This document shows, piece by piece, positions 29,901 to 37,969 of a stretch of 53,183 nucleotides of DNA. Position 1 is the stretch's first letter. Each line of letters starts with the position of its first letter. A program made the position numbers and the translations under genes. This stretch comes from a virus: IMG/VR virus record IMGVR_UViG_3300020171_000036, positions 1 through 53,183 of that record; one strand, given 5' to 3'. The notes under the pieces were generated by a model. That model had not been told where the DNA came from. It worked only from the letters and a program-made list of their open reading frames with translations, and searched no databases.

Positions 29901-30137
29901 ATGGAGCTTCAGATTAAAGGACAGAGTGTTCAGGTTCAGGCTCAAAAAGCGCAGGCGGATGCGACCATATCTCAGGCTGAATTAAAACAGGAAAGCATTT
30001 TAGCAGGACAGGAACTTAAGCAAGATAAAGAAATAGCAATGGCAGAGATAGCGCAGAAAGAACGAGACTCAAAAAGAGACCATGCGCTTGGATTATTAAA
30101 GATGGCAACCGAAGGACAGCGACCGACAGGAGTATAA
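26997..30137 (+). CDS. portal protein containing an intein
   Basis: 1046 codons; about 690 residues after splicing. N-extein: TREVLDTIEWMMPYFIRTF and FIEWHTRLDVNDDGYLENVI, typical of podovirus-type portals. The junction region NRTGITRYNQG...LNK joins TARGIIQIQNAAMQRLELIG after removal of the intein. The C-terminus is a long Gln-rich coiled coil (about 925-1020), expected for the barrel or crown. The dodecameric portal is the DNA gate and the docking site for terminase. Confidence 0.93.
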   Translation: MASSNLSHEEIERLVEIEIKDAEEYSGIRSGKRETNWDRYYGRKLGNEVKGRSQFMTREVLDTIEWMMPYFIRTFASGDPKIEIEIKGQESWVGKAMMDRIQLDLGEGTPNLFLIFYQWFKDSLVSDTAFTKLAWDLDQENISVEFDELPAARLQQLATDPDVTIINAGEMDIGQGGISFKNISVKIKKTIKDSIYAENVPHWEFLASSKSRSVNDEHGKGHKTEVTVDYIKRINRARTEGKKPYFKNIDRLESGESKSEISEGEKTSYMGEDSPLQTDTEKGAKSAVTFIEWHTRLDVNDDGYLENVICFMGNGHLLRWEENKDEFIPFSALSPIIDCYKFFGISYADLLVEIQNLKTMLFRRILDNFDFQNSGRWLRDPNSMIDTYALLNNIPGSVITGKVDGLKDITPAPFNPGNLTILEYVDTIKENRTGITRYNQGTSADTLNKRIDINTPVPMADGTWSFLSEIQDRDMILGGDGTPTMVVKAHEIALSDNAYKVEFNGSGATKIDEIVADAEHLWGVYIGRHWKYKILNTKQIFKLLKSGERVSVPKPKHIASGQENDLPINPYVFGVWLGDGSKWDTVITTADEGVIRRVKERCEEEGWQVKKDAHPQGISYRITSCFEKKRTKDNRFFAQQDSLFHRLSSLGVFRRTGGDPHIPAVYFRSSYGQRLELLRGLMDSDGFFSQGICFFGNSNYRLIEDISKLIRSLSGVPNIRKVRTKGKKWVNGKNCNTKDFWLVGFNLNDCPFALERKAEVWRPTRKKAYRIVAVKKVEPRLMRCLTVDNPDGLWLIGEHYIATHNTARGIIQIQNAAMQRLELIGRIFAEIGLKDFYRKCVLLYQKYMRKPFTAKVLGQDKEIMPEMIQGRVITRVNMGVAASVGAEEAGKIEHMLGVLFKLNEYFPGLLTPEKIHNLSKRYITSLGFKNADDFIEDAQSYLEKAEQMQQQNAEMQKMMVELQQKFKEMELQIKGQSVQVQAQKAQADATISQAELKQESILAGQELKQDKEIAMAEIAQKERDSKRDHALGLLKMATEGQRPTGV
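28344..29411 (+). mobile_element. portal intein, class 3 type, with LAGLIDADG endonuclease
   Basis: 356 residues (450-805). Block A is RIDINTPVPMADGTW, with Arg instead of Cys/Ser at position 1. Block B ADAEHLWGV has the Trp (B:12), block F LMRCLTVDNPDG the Cys (F:4), and block G YIATHN the Thr before His-Asn, followed by Thr+1: the W-C-T signature of class 3 inteins. The endonuclease has two LAGLIDADG helices, FGVWLGDGS and LLRGLMDSDG. Confidence 0.88.
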
Positions 30138-30422
30138 ATGACAGAACAAGAATCAGCCGAAAAAACCCGTAAACTTCACATGGCGAATGAAGCAAAGAGG
30201 CTTTTGTCAGAACCGCTTATTGACGGATTTTTCAAACATCAGGAATTGCAATGTTTTGAAGCTATGAAAAGATTGCCACTTGGCACGAAACTCGAAGAAT
30301 ATCAAACAGTTCATCACGACCTTATGGCTGTGTTAAGATTAAAAACTACCCTACAGACATACATACAGGAATATGACATGATGATTTTGACGGAAAGACA
30401 AGGGCAGGCAGAGGGGATATGA
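30138..30422 (+). CDS. helical protein downstream of portal
   Basis: 94 residues, almost entirely helical, with EAMKRLPLGTKLEEYQTVHH in the middle. Starts with the portal stop and is ATGA-coupled to the next gene. Probably an assembly or minor virion component. Confidence 0.6.
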   Translation: MTEQESAEKTRKLHMANEAKRLLSEPLIDGFFKHQELQCFEAMKRLPLGTKLEEYQTVHHDLMAVLRLKTTLQTYIQEYDMMILTERQGQAEGI

Positions 30423-30718
30423 GAGATATTATTAAGTTTAGACAATACAAGACTTTACCGATTAACATAAAGCCAATAATCGAAGGACAATCTGCTGATA
30501 TTATTATTAAGCGGCAGAAAGGATGCGTTCGGGTTATGGCAAACAGTGCTATAAGAAATGACGGCTTATTTAATGTTAGCTTATGGAATCGGAAAACTGA
30601 TAAATATTTCTCTAAATTAATGACTAAATCTCAATTAACGAAGGCTATTAGGAACGATGGAGTTGAACTTGTTTGGGTACGGGATAATTTTAAATATGGA
30701 GAGATTTGTGAGCTATAA
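30419..30718 (+). CDS. hypothetical beta-rich protein
   Basis: 99 residues with FRQYKTLPINIKPIIEGQSA and short beta stretches. ATGA-coupled to the previous gene. Unknown function. Confidence 0.55.
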   Translation: MRDIIKFRQYKTLPINIKPIIEGQSADIIIKRQKGCVRVMANSAIRNDGLFNVSLWNRKTDKYFSKLMTKSQLTKAIRNDGVELVWVRDNFKYGEICEL

Positions 30719-31010
30719 ATATTATATAGGTGGTAAGGAAATTACACAGTCTGAAAAAGACAAGATTATTGGCGGGACTGCCGAAAAAACCTTATATTCT
30801 CCAAAGGGTCAACCTGGGATACCGTTTGCAGTATCGGGAGAACATTTTAAAGTTCGAGGCGGTAAGCTTGATATTAATGACCAATTATTAAGGGAATGCC
30901 TTAATACTATTAAACTGGATATTGAAAGGACATTTATAATTCAGAGGTTTACAGATAGCGAGGATAAATTGATAATACCACAGAAAGGCGCAATCTATGG
31001 ATGTTGGTGA
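30708..31010 (+). CDS. hypothetical protein
   Basis: GTG 30708 follows GGAGAG by four bases and is preferred; ATG 30696 is in frame. About 100 residues, beginning SYKYYIGGKEITQSEKDKII. Unknown function. Confidence 0.5.
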   Translation: MSYKYYIGGKEITQSEKDKIIGGTAEKTLYSPKGQPGIPFAVSGEHFKVRGGKLDINDQLLRECLNTIKLDIERTFIIQRFTDSEDKLIIPQKGAIYGCW

Positions 31011-31017
31011 ACAAATT

Positions 31018-31209
31018 ATGAATAATTTATTACCGTGCCCATTTTGTGGGTATAAAGAAGTTGCTATTAGTAAAACATATAAACGAGTTGATAATAATAA
31101 AATGATTTGGGACGGCGGGTATTCAGCCAATTGTCCTAATTGCAAAATTGGAACGTCTTCTGGGCCTGACCCAGAATATCAAAGGTCGTTATGGAACAGA
31201 AGAGTATAG
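31018..31209 (+). CDS. Lar-like restriction alleviation protein
   Basis: 63 residues. LLPCPFCGYKEV, ANCPNCKIGTSSG and RSLWNRRV follow the Lar family pattern (CPFCG...CxxC..GP...WNRR). Lar-type proteins modulate type I restriction. Odd position within the virion block. Assigned by pattern only. Confidence 0.7.
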   Translation: MNNLLPCPFCGYKEVAISKTYKRVDNNKMIWDGGYSANCPNCKIGTSSGPDPEYQRSLWNRRV

Positions 31210-31298
31210 ACACAGAACAACTTATCAAGGCGCTGATAAAAGGTCTTGGGTTTCTTGTGGGACAATTAAAGAAAGTATTAAAAGGTGAAAAGATTTAA
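31191..31298 (+). CDS. 35-residue amphipathic peptide
   Basis: Overlaps the previous gene end. MEQKSIDTEQLIKALIKGLG then FLVGQLKKVLKG, a probable amphipathic helix. Unknown function. Confidence 0.4.
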   Translation: MEQKSIDTEQLIKALIKGLGFLVGQLKKVLKGEKI

Positions 31299-31303
31299 CA
31301 TAC

Positions 31304-31309
31304 TATAAT
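31304..31309 (+). promoter_or_regulatory. possible -10 box for virion genes
   Basis: TATAAT, with no clear -35 box; it would place a transcript start just before the hairpin at 31319. Confidence 0.3.
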
Positions 31310-31318
31310 TACATAACA

Positions 31319-31425
31319 ATCTAACGTCTCTCTTAGGAAGCCCGTTAGATAAAAAGCTGGAAGCCTTTAGAACATCAAAGCCTCTTCAGATTCGGAACAA
31401 AAACCGAATTTGGGAGGCTTTTTTA
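31319..31425 (+). terminator. hairpin plus intrinsic terminator, possible attenuator
   Basis: ATCTAACG/CGTTAGAT (31319-31326, 31343-31350) forms an 8-bp hairpin. Downstream, AAGCCTC and GAGGCTT enclose ATTCGG/CCGAAT and precede TTTTTTATTTT. AAGCC also occurs at 31361-31365, an alternative partner for GGCTT, so an antiterminating fold is possible. It separates portal-region genes from capsid genes. Confidence 0.65.
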
Positions 31426-31430
31426 TTTTG

Positions 31431-31469
31431 GCGATGAGCCGACAAAAACATCGTAGCGACAAGGGCTAC
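31431..31469 (+). promoter_or_regulatory. GACA hairpin leader, copy 1
   Basis: GCCGACAAAAACATCG is followed by hairpin GTAGC-GACAAGG-GCTAC (31453-31469). One GACA is next to a stem and one in a loop. Lies 43 bases before the start at 31513. Confidence 0.45.
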
Positions 31470-31512
31470 AAAAAACCAAAAACACTAAACTAAAAAGAAA
31501 GGAACAAATAAA

Positions 31513-32196
31513 ATGAATGAGCAATTAACACTACTTGCACAGGGCACAGGAGCAGCGATTTATTTTAATCTCGGCTGGTGTCCTGCCAAGGTAATAATTC
31601 AAGGTTCAGCAGAGGAAGATTCGGTTGTTTGGACTATAGACATGGCTGCCGGATATGGTGTCGAGTCTATAGACACAGATGGTATTTCAACCTTAACTAC
31701 CGCTACTGGCATCACCCTTGTCAAGTTTACTAATGCTTCAAATGCTTTTCCTACAGCAGCGCCAAGTTCAGTAGAGCCAGGCAGATGGTGGGAGGCAAAC
31801 GGTATCGGGATTGGGGCATCAGCAGCGGCAAATGTAGATGGTAATCCATTTACCGTACAGGCGTTCAGAATGAACGTGCCTATCGTTAGAGCGGTACATG
31901 ACGGAACTACAAGTAGCAATACTTATTTTGAGGACAGTTCGATTGATTTCCTCAGCGCAGGTATTTCTGACAACGGACAATTCATTCTCATCAATGAGAG
32001 CAATGATAATTATGCGTTTGTTGGAGCTATTACCAAGCCGGCAGGAAAAGACAAATATTGCAGGATTTACACTTACGAGAATGCTGATTTATCAACTGCA
32101 ACAGCGGCAGCAGACTTCGATACATCGGATGTCTGTTTCATAATCCCGATGCAGTATGTTCAGTATCCCCTAAGTGGTGTTGGATTGATGACATAA
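31513..32196 (+). CDS. putative virion (head decoration or accessory) protein
   Basis: 227 residues with a good AAAGGAAC site. Ala/Thr/Gly-rich, beta-type sequence (LAQGTGAAIYFNLGWCPAKV; FTVQAFRMNVPIVRAVHDG), low in Lys. It precedes scaffold and capsid genes. Probably structural, no family recognised. Confidence 0.55.
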   Translation: MNEQLTLLAQGTGAAIYFNLGWCPAKVIIQGSAEEDSVVWTIDMAAGYGVESIDTDGISTLTTATGITLVKFTNASNAFPTAAPSSVEPGRWWEANGIGIGASAAANVDGNPFTVQAFRMNVPIVRAVHDGTTSSNTYFEDSSIDFLSAGISDNGQFILINESNDNYAFVGAITKPAGKDKYCRIYTYENADLSTATAAADFDTSDVCFIIPMQYVQYPLSGVGLMT

Positions 32197-32199
32197 CAA

Positions 32200-32241
32200 G
32201 TGGTTATACCACGACAAATTTAACGCAGCGACAATAGCTGC
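32200..32241 (+). promoter_or_regulatory. GACA hairpin leader, copy 2
   Basis: Hairpin GTGG/CCAC (32200-32212) is followed by GACAAATTTAAC, then hairpin GCAGC-GACAATA-GCTGC (32225-32241), then AAGGAGG. It is the leader of the scaffold gene. Confidence 0.5.
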
Positions 32242-32252
32242 AAGGAGGACAA

Positions 32253-33053
32253 ATGTCTGAAAAAGCTAAAAAAGAAGAAATAATTGAGGAAGAAGAGGTC
32301 GAGGAAGTTGAAGAAGAGGAAGAAGATATTGAAGAAGGGGCAGGCGACAAAGAAGAAGAACCTGTAAGGTTTGAACTAAAACAACCGGAGGTAGTTGAAG
32401 AAGAGGAAGAAACAGTTGAAATCATTCATAAAGGTCAGCCCTATAAATTCACAAAAGACAAAATTATAGAGCTTGCTCAGAAGGGTTTTGACTATGATTA
32501 TAAGGTGGGGCCTCATGGTAAACTTGTTCAAATGATTGAAGCCGATCCTGAAATAGCGGAACTGGTAAACAAACATTGGCAAAAAAAGCTGTCAGGTCAA
32601 GAACAAACCTTTAAAGTTAAACCCATTACAGAATATGAAGATGAATCTGAATGGCTACAGGACAATATAAGCCAAGCTCTATCTCAATCACTTAAAAACT
32701 TCAAACCTGTTCCAGCTATTCAACCTCAAGATCAAGGGAAAACAGTAGAGAACGCATTAAAAATGCGAGACCCTGAATACAGTAATATGGTTATACCAAA
32801 ACTGGGTCAGTATGCGTCTCGATTAAGTGTATCTGATTACAAAAGAGTTGATTCAGACATGGGAGCGCTTTGTCAGTTTTACGATTTTGTAAAAGCTCAG
32901 GAGCTGGCAAAAGTCCCGCAGAGAAAAACTGAGCAACCTGGATTTAGAGTTAAATCCGGCGGAGGAGATGCCCCAGGCGCAGACACTAAAAGCGTATGGA
33001 ATCTCTCAAAAGATGAATTTCAAAAACAATTAGATCGAATCAAAGGATTCTGA
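32253..33053 (+). CDS. head scaffolding protein
   Basis: 266 residues. The first 60 residues are extremely acidic (runs of Glu), the centre is helical (FTKDKIIELAQKGFDYDYKV), and the C-terminus is polar and basic (SKDEFQKQLDRIKGF). Composition and place immediately before the capsid gene are typical of a scaffold, which directs prohead assembly through its C-terminus and then leaves. Confidence 0.8.
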   Translation: MSEKAKKEEIIEEEEVEEVEEEEEDIEEGAGDKEEEPVRFELKQPEVVEEEEETVEIIHKGQPYKFTKDKIIELAQKGFDYDYKVGPHGKLVQMIEADPEIAELVNKHWQKKLSGQEQTFKVKPITEYEDESEWLQDNISQALSQSLKNFKPVPAIQPQDQGKTVENALKMRDPEYSNMVIPKLGQYASRLSVSDYKRVDSDMGALCQFYDFVKAQELAKVPQRKTEQPGFRVKSGGGDAPGADTKSVWNLSKDEFQKQLDRIKGF

Positions 33054-33074
33054 AAATAAGAAAGGAAGGACAAT

Positions 33075-34076
33075 ATGGCGCTTATAACTGGCACAAGTGA
33101 TGTCGCTGTAAATTTACAGGGATATTACGACAGGAATCTATTAGAGCGAGCTGTGCCCGCCCTGATTCATTCGAGATTTGCCCAAGTACGGCCACTCCCG
33201 AAGAATGCAGGAACAAGAATTAATTTTAGAAGGTACGGTTCTCTTGCGGTTAATACCACCCCGCTTACTGAGGGGTCAACCCCTACAGGTAAAAAGCTGA
33301 CTACCACCGATATCTATGCACTCGTTAAACAGTACGGAGACTTCATTACTCTTTCTGACTGGGTGTCGATGACAGGGTTAGACCCGATACTTGTAGAGGG
33401 TGGAGAAGTCCTATCTGAGCAGATGGGGCTTTCAGTGGATACGCTTGATAGAGATGTTTATATCGCTGGCACAAATGTCAGGTATGCGGCTGGAGTAGCA
33501 GGAAGAACAAGCGTGGCAACGGCAGTAGCAGTATCTGATGTTAAATCAGCAGTCAGGACTCTGGAAGGCGGAAACGCTAAGAAGGTCAGAAGTATGGTTA
33601 TGGCCGGAGCGAAAATTGCAACCCGACCTATAGCCCCTGCATATTATGGGATTACCCACACATCATGCAGGCAGGATTATGAGGCTCTTTCAGGCTTTAC
33701 CAAAGTTGAAGAGTATGCAAGCCAGAAAGACGTTATGGAAGAAGAAATTGGTGCATGGGGGAATTTAAGAATCCTCGTAACAACCAATTCTAAGATTTAT
33801 CTTGCCGGCGGTGTTGCAGTAGGAGTTACTGGTTGCGTAGCTGCTGACAGTACGACCACAGATGTTTATACTACATTGATTTTTGCTTCCAATGCAGTAG
33901 GTTCAGTTCCGCTTCAAAAGGGAAGTGTTAAAAACATCATCAAGAAAATGGGTAGTGCTGGTACAGAAGACCCGTTAGACCAGAGGGCAACCTCAGGCTG
34001 GAAAGTAGCTCAAACAGCCAAGATTCTTAACGATGATTTCTTGGTAAGAATGGAGCATCTTTGCACCGATTTATAA
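33075..34076 (+). CDS. major capsid protein, N4-gp56 family
   Basis: 333 residues, strong AAAGGAAGG site. VNLQGYYDRNLLERAVPALI, RPLPKNAGTRINFRRYGSLA, PLTEGSTPTGKKLT and YGDFITLSDWVSMT follow the N4-gp56 major capsid family (HK97 fold). It builds the icosahedral shell. Confidence 0.92.
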   Translation: MALITGTSDVAVNLQGYYDRNLLERAVPALIHSRFAQVRPLPKNAGTRINFRRYGSLAVNTTPLTEGSTPTGKKLTTTDIYALVKQYGDFITLSDWVSMTGLDPILVEGGEVLSEQMGLSVDTLDRDVYIAGTNVRYAAGVAGRTSVATAVAVSDVKSAVRTLEGGNAKKVRSMVMAGAKIATRPIAPAYYGITHTSCRQDYEALSGFTKVEEYASQKDVMEEEIGAWGNLRILVTTNSKIYLAGGVAVGVTGCVAADSTTTDVYTTLIFASNAVGSVPLQKGSVKNIIKKMGSAGTEDPLDQRATSGWKVAQTAKILNDDFLVRMEHLCTDL

Positions 34077-34091
34077 AGTTAATTAACACAA

Positions 34092-34145
34092 GCTAAGGGG
34101 TAACAGTACCCCTTAGCAAACCAAGCTGACGACAGGTTAGCGACA
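34092..34145 (+). promoter_or_regulatory. post-capsid hairpin and GACA hairpin leader, copy 3
   Basis: GCTAAGGGGTA-ACAG-TACCCCTTAGC (34092-34117) is a perfect 11-bp hairpin without a T-run, so more likely an RNA stabiliser or processing site than a terminator. It is followed by GCTGAC-GACAG-GTTAGC (34125-34141) and GACAAAAAGGAG, the same paired GACA pattern as in the two other leaders. Confidence 0.6.
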
Positions 34146-34159
34146 AAAAGGAGATTAAA

Positions 34160-34639
34160 ATGGAAATAAGAAAATCAGATGGAAGTGTATTTGGTAATAA
34201 AGGTTCTTTGGCAATAGCATTAAATCAGAAGGGACTGACCGATTCTTATGACATGATTGAGAAAGATGGAGGCTGGATAGGTGTGCCAAAAACTGAAGCC
34301 AAGCCTGAAAAATTAATTAAATGCCGAGTACACAGGTCAAATTGCGACCCTGATAATAGGGACATGCCTATTTCGGTAACAGTAAACTCCATCTCTAATA
34401 AAAAGGTATTCTGGCCTGGTGAGGAAGTTCTATTAACTCAGGCGCATATCAACGTATTAAAAGATTCAGTTGAAGAAAACAGAATACTAATACCGCCAGA
34501 GTCAGGAATATACGCAAGCAAAGACCCGATTGCAGTAGCCAGAAATTTTTATCCGGCTATGAGGCCAGAGGTTAATCCATCAGACAATACGATCTCGATG
34601 ATAAGTAAAATACCTAATTATATCATTGAGTTGGTATAG
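34160..34639 (+). CDS. hypothetical virion-region protein
   Basis: 159 residues with AAAGGAG. ISVTVNSISNKKVFWPGEEV and LTQAHINVLKDS suggest a beta-rich small structural protein. It follows the capsid gene; head completion or decoration is possible. Confidence 0.6.
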   Translation: MEIRKSDGSVFGNKGSLAIALNQKGLTDSYDMIEKDGGWIGVPKTEAKPEKLIKCRVHRSNCDPDNRDMPISVTVNSISNKKVFWPGEEVLLTQAHINVLKDSVEENRILIPPESGIYASKDPIAVARNFYPAMRPEVNPSDNTISMISKIPNYIIELV

Positions 34640-34649
34640 GTTAAAGACA

Positions 34650-34973
34650 GTGGATGATGCAGCCATAGAGAATATTCTAACCCAGAATAAAAGCAAAAAT
34701 TTTGTTCAGAGAATACTAACTCCTGAAAAATATCCATCTATAGATATGGGTAAAGGTTATAAGGCTACTCATTTAATGTCATGGGGCAGTTTTAATGGTA
34801 AAAATATAGTGTTCCCGACTATAATATATGATGGGAAAAATTTACAACAGTATAAACCTGACGATGCTTTTAAACATGCAATAAAAACAGGTGAGTTTAT
34901 AGAATTTGATTACCCAGAAGATGCTGATGCTTTTTCAAAAGAATATAAAAAGTTTTGGCAAAAAGGAAAATAA
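34650..34973 (+). CDS. conserved phage protein, 'THLMSWG...VFPTI' domain
   Basis: GTG 34650 after AGGTTAAAG is preferred; TTG 34626 is in frame. About 108 residues. NFVQRIL, YKATHLMSWGSFNGKNIVFP and a C-terminal DAFSKEYKKFWQ form a pattern common in phage internal or structural proteins. Role unknown. Confidence 0.65.
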   Translation: MDDAAIENILTQNKSKNFVQRILTPEKYPSIDMGKGYKATHLMSWGSFNGKNIVFPTIIYDGKNLQQYKPDDAFKHAIKTGEFIEFDYPEDADAFSKEYKKFWQKGK

Positions 34974-35621
34974 ATGGGAACTCTCGCAACAGCAGGTAAT
35001 AATGCAAGGATAAAATTCAGAGACACTAATTCTCTTCAATTTTCAGATACTCAACTAATCGGTCTTGTAAACACTATCCTTGAGGACATATATCAGACCC
35101 TTGTTAATGTATCCAGTAACCTTGTTTATGCGGTAGGAACTGTAACTACCGTAGCCAGCACTGCCGAATATACACCCGACTTTACACACAATGGCTTTCT
35201 TAGAGATGGTTCATGGGTGGACGGAGAAGATTCATACCTTCAGGAAGTTTCTGAAGCGGATAAAATTAAGTGGGATTATGATTCAACCACATCACAACCC
35301 GAGGCGTACTATCTAACAGAAGACAGTAAGGTTGGTTATTTATGGGTTCCCGATGATGCATATACAATATATCATACATACTGGAAGCCGATAACCGCAA
35401 TGGCGACATACGCTACCGATGCATTACCCTGGGGTGGTATATTCAACAGGTTTATTGAAAGGATGCTGGTTGTTGAGTGCCTTGAGATACTGGAAAGAGA
35501 CAGCTCAAGGCAGGCCACCCTTGCCGAAATAGAACACAATAAAGTGATGAACCTTGTATATGCGAGAGGGGTAAGGCGAGAAAAACAAGTGAGTGATATG
35601 TTTAACATAGGGTGCATTTAG
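34974..35621 (+). CDS. head-tail adaptor (connector) protein
   Basis: 215 residues. Helical ends (FSDTQLIGLVNTILEDIYQT; FNRFIERMLVVECLEILERD) surround a beta domain, like gp4/gp8-type podovirus adaptors that bind beneath the portal. Follows the capsid genes and overlaps the hub gene. Confidence 0.65.
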   Translation: MGTLATAGNNARIKFRDTNSLQFSDTQLIGLVNTILEDIYQTLVNVSSNLVYAVGTVTTVASTAEYTPDFTHNGFLRDGSWVDGEDSYLQEVSEADKIKWDYDSTTSQPEAYYLTEDSKVGYLWVPDDAYTIYHTYWKPITAMATYATDALPWGGIFNRFIERMLVVECLEILERDSSRQATLAEIEHNKVMNLVYARGVRREKQVSDMFNIGCI

Positions 35622-37957
35622 TGCTTATAAACTACAGCCACATACAGCCAAGACAACCTAAAAATCTAAAGCCATTGGTGCTGGACAGGTTTAATCTTGG
35701 CTTGAACACTTCTCTTTCTGCGGCAGCTATTCAGCAGAACGAAGCTTCAATGCTGGTTAATTTTAAGTTTCTACCTACTGGGGGAATAGAAACAAGAGAA
35801 GGCTTGACGAGATATACTACAAGTGCTCTCGCTAACGATATTACACACATAGCCTTTTTCCCTTTCGATATGGACCTTAGCAATTTAAGAATATTTACAG
35901 ACACAACTACCGGAAACAGGGACTGGAAAAATGCGGCAGGTAGAGAATGGGTTGTCGAAGTTCCAGCATCAAGTGGTACTGATGAATTAATCGTAACACA
36001 ACCCGATAATATTCTATATTTACTGGATAGCTCAAAGGCTCCAGTAGAAAAAGCTACACTTAAAGGCGATGCAACCATTATTCCCTTTGGTGATAAGGCG
36101 TTAATTTGCGATGGAAGTTATTTAAAATACTGGGATAAAAACACAGATACAGTAAAAATAGCTTATGATGACGGTTCTGGTTCAGACGGTTATCAATATA
36201 ATAACACCGCTTTAACTCCTGACACCGCAATAAAACTTTACAGCGGTGGGAACACCAAAGCCGGCGTTAGTTTTGAAACACAGGACTGGGACAGCGGATA
36301 TACAATAACGATAACGACAGTAGAAATATATGCCCTAAAGTCAGGAAGCCCAACCGGAAATGTGGGATGTGAATTATACCTCGACAGTGATGACTCGTTA
36401 GTGGCTACAGCGACTACCACATATTCAGCGGCAGATATAGGCACAGCATCTGAAAAGCTTACATTTACATTTAATTCAGGTTCTTTATCTCCTCTTACTA
36501 TTTATAATGCTGTTTTAACTTATGCCGGCGGAGATGCTTCAAATTATATCCAGCTCGAGTGTGATACTACAACAGCTTCCGGTGATGCAAAATATTACGA
36601 TGGTGCATGGAAAGAAGATGCTTTAAAATATGCGGTTGTAGGAGTAAAACCAGGTCGGCCACCAAGTGCAAGATATGGTATTGTTCAGGACAACAGGATA
36701 TTCTTAGCAGGCGACCCTTATAATAAAGGTGTAATGTGGTATTCAAACCTGAACACCCCCTTTGACTGGTCAACAACAAATGGTGGCGGATGGATAGGAG
36801 TAATCGACGATAATACAACCAACTATCCTACCGGCGGAATAGTTTCATTTTATGGGGTTATTTATATATTTGGTCAGCAGTCTCAGCCGTATCTATGTAA
36901 ATTAACAGGCAGTTCCCCGACTGACTATGCTATTTCTCCAATATTTCAAAGGGTTTATTCAACACATAAAACAGCAATTAACATAGTAAACGATTTATGG
37001 TTTGGAAATGAAAGCGGAGTCAATGCTCTTTCTGGCGTAGAACAATATGGAGATCTTCGTTCATCTTGTGAGTCAGACCCTGTTGATGACAGGATAAAAA
37101 ACTATTGGACAGATGACGATGCGTTTGCCGGATATTATGGAGCTACCGGGCAGTATTTCTTAAAACAGAAAAACTATGCAAGATGTTTAGTAGCTCATAC
37201 AAAAAGCCCATCTCTTAGTCAAGGACGGGTTAGGTATCCATGGACAGAGTATATTTTTATTAAAGAGGATTTGTCATCAGCTACTTATAAATGGACAGCA
37301 AGTGCAACCTCTAACGAATATTATGTAGAGCTAACTGGCGGTGGCAATCCCTCTCTATCAGAACCATCTTATTTATTATTTCAAGACTCTATCTCGGCGA
37401 ATGGTACAGTTGGGTCTCTTGCAGATCACGGATGGGATTATGGAAACAATGATACCCTTGGATATAACACCATATACATAAGAGATGATTCAGGTGACCC
37501 TGATACAACAGAAGTTAGAATACAGACCATAATAGAGGCGACAGCCTTTGCCAATTACAGAAACGATTTTTTCATAGCTTGTGATGATGGGTATATTTAC
37601 ACTCTCGACACGACAGTCGAGCAGGACAACTCAGTTGACGTTCCGTATGTTCTGGGCGGAAAGATGTTTGAAAGTCCGTATAATGAAGTATGCCTTGAAA
37701 GATATGATGTTTCATGCGGAACAGAGGCAACAGGGGCAACCCTTGATTTTGAGGTATATGATTCTGATTTGGACATTGATACACTACACTCAGCATCCAC
37801 AAATGCAAGTTTTTCAATTACTGTAAATTCTGACTTTAACAGGAATTTAAACGCAAACTATAAGAAGTTTTTACCCATTATAAGAAATTTCAGCTTAGAC
37901 GGAGAACCATTAAGAATTAATAATATTTCATTGATTATGCGTTCATTAAATATGTAA
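35621..37957 (+). CDS. tail hub / nozzle-like protein
   Basis: GTG 35621 overlaps the previous TAG by one base. 778 residues. N-terminal FNLGLNTSLSAAAIQQNEAS and MLVNFKFLPTGGIETREG, then blade-like beta repeats (ILYLLDSSKAPVEKA, NRIFLAGDPYNKG, YIFGQQSQPYLC), and a C-terminal beta domain. This resembles the P22 gp10/T7 gp12 group of hub or nozzle proteins. Connects adaptor and fibres. Confidence 0.7.
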   Translation: MLINYSHIQPRQPKNLKPLVLDRFNLGLNTSLSAAAIQQNEASMLVNFKFLPTGGIETREGLTRYTTSALANDITHIAFFPFDMDLSNLRIFTDTTTGNRDWKNAAGREWVVEVPASSGTDELIVTQPDNILYLLDSSKAPVEKATLKGDATIIPFGDKALICDGSYLKYWDKNTDTVKIAYDDGSGSDGYQYNNTALTPDTAIKLYSGGNTKAGVSFETQDWDSGYTITITTVEIYALKSGSPTGNVGCELYLDSDDSLVATATTTYSAADIGTASEKLTFTFNSGSLSPLTIYNAVLTYAGGDASNYIQLECDTTTASGDAKYYDGAWKEDALKYAVVGVKPGRPPSARYGIVQDNRIFLAGDPYNKGVMWYSNLNTPFDWSTTNGGGWIGVIDDNTTNYPTGGIVSFYGVIYIFGQQSQPYLCKLTGSSPTDYAISPIFQRVYSTHKTAINIVNDLWFGNESGVNALSGVEQYGDLRSSCESDPVDDRIKNYWTDDDAFAGYYGATGQYFLKQKNYARCLVAHTKSPSLSQGRVRYPWTEYIFIKEDLSSATYKWTASATSNEYYVELTGGGNPSLSEPSYLLFQDSISANGTVGSLADHGWDYGNNDTLGYNTIYIRDDSGDPDTTEVRIQTIIEATAFANYRNDFFIACDDGYIYTLDTTVEQDNSVDVPYVLGGKMFESPYNEVCLERYDVSCGTEATGATLDFEVYDSDLDIDTLHSASTNASFSITVNSDFNRNLNANYKKFLPIIRNFSLDGEPLRINNISLIMRSLNM

Positions 37958-37969
37958 AATGAGGTAGTT

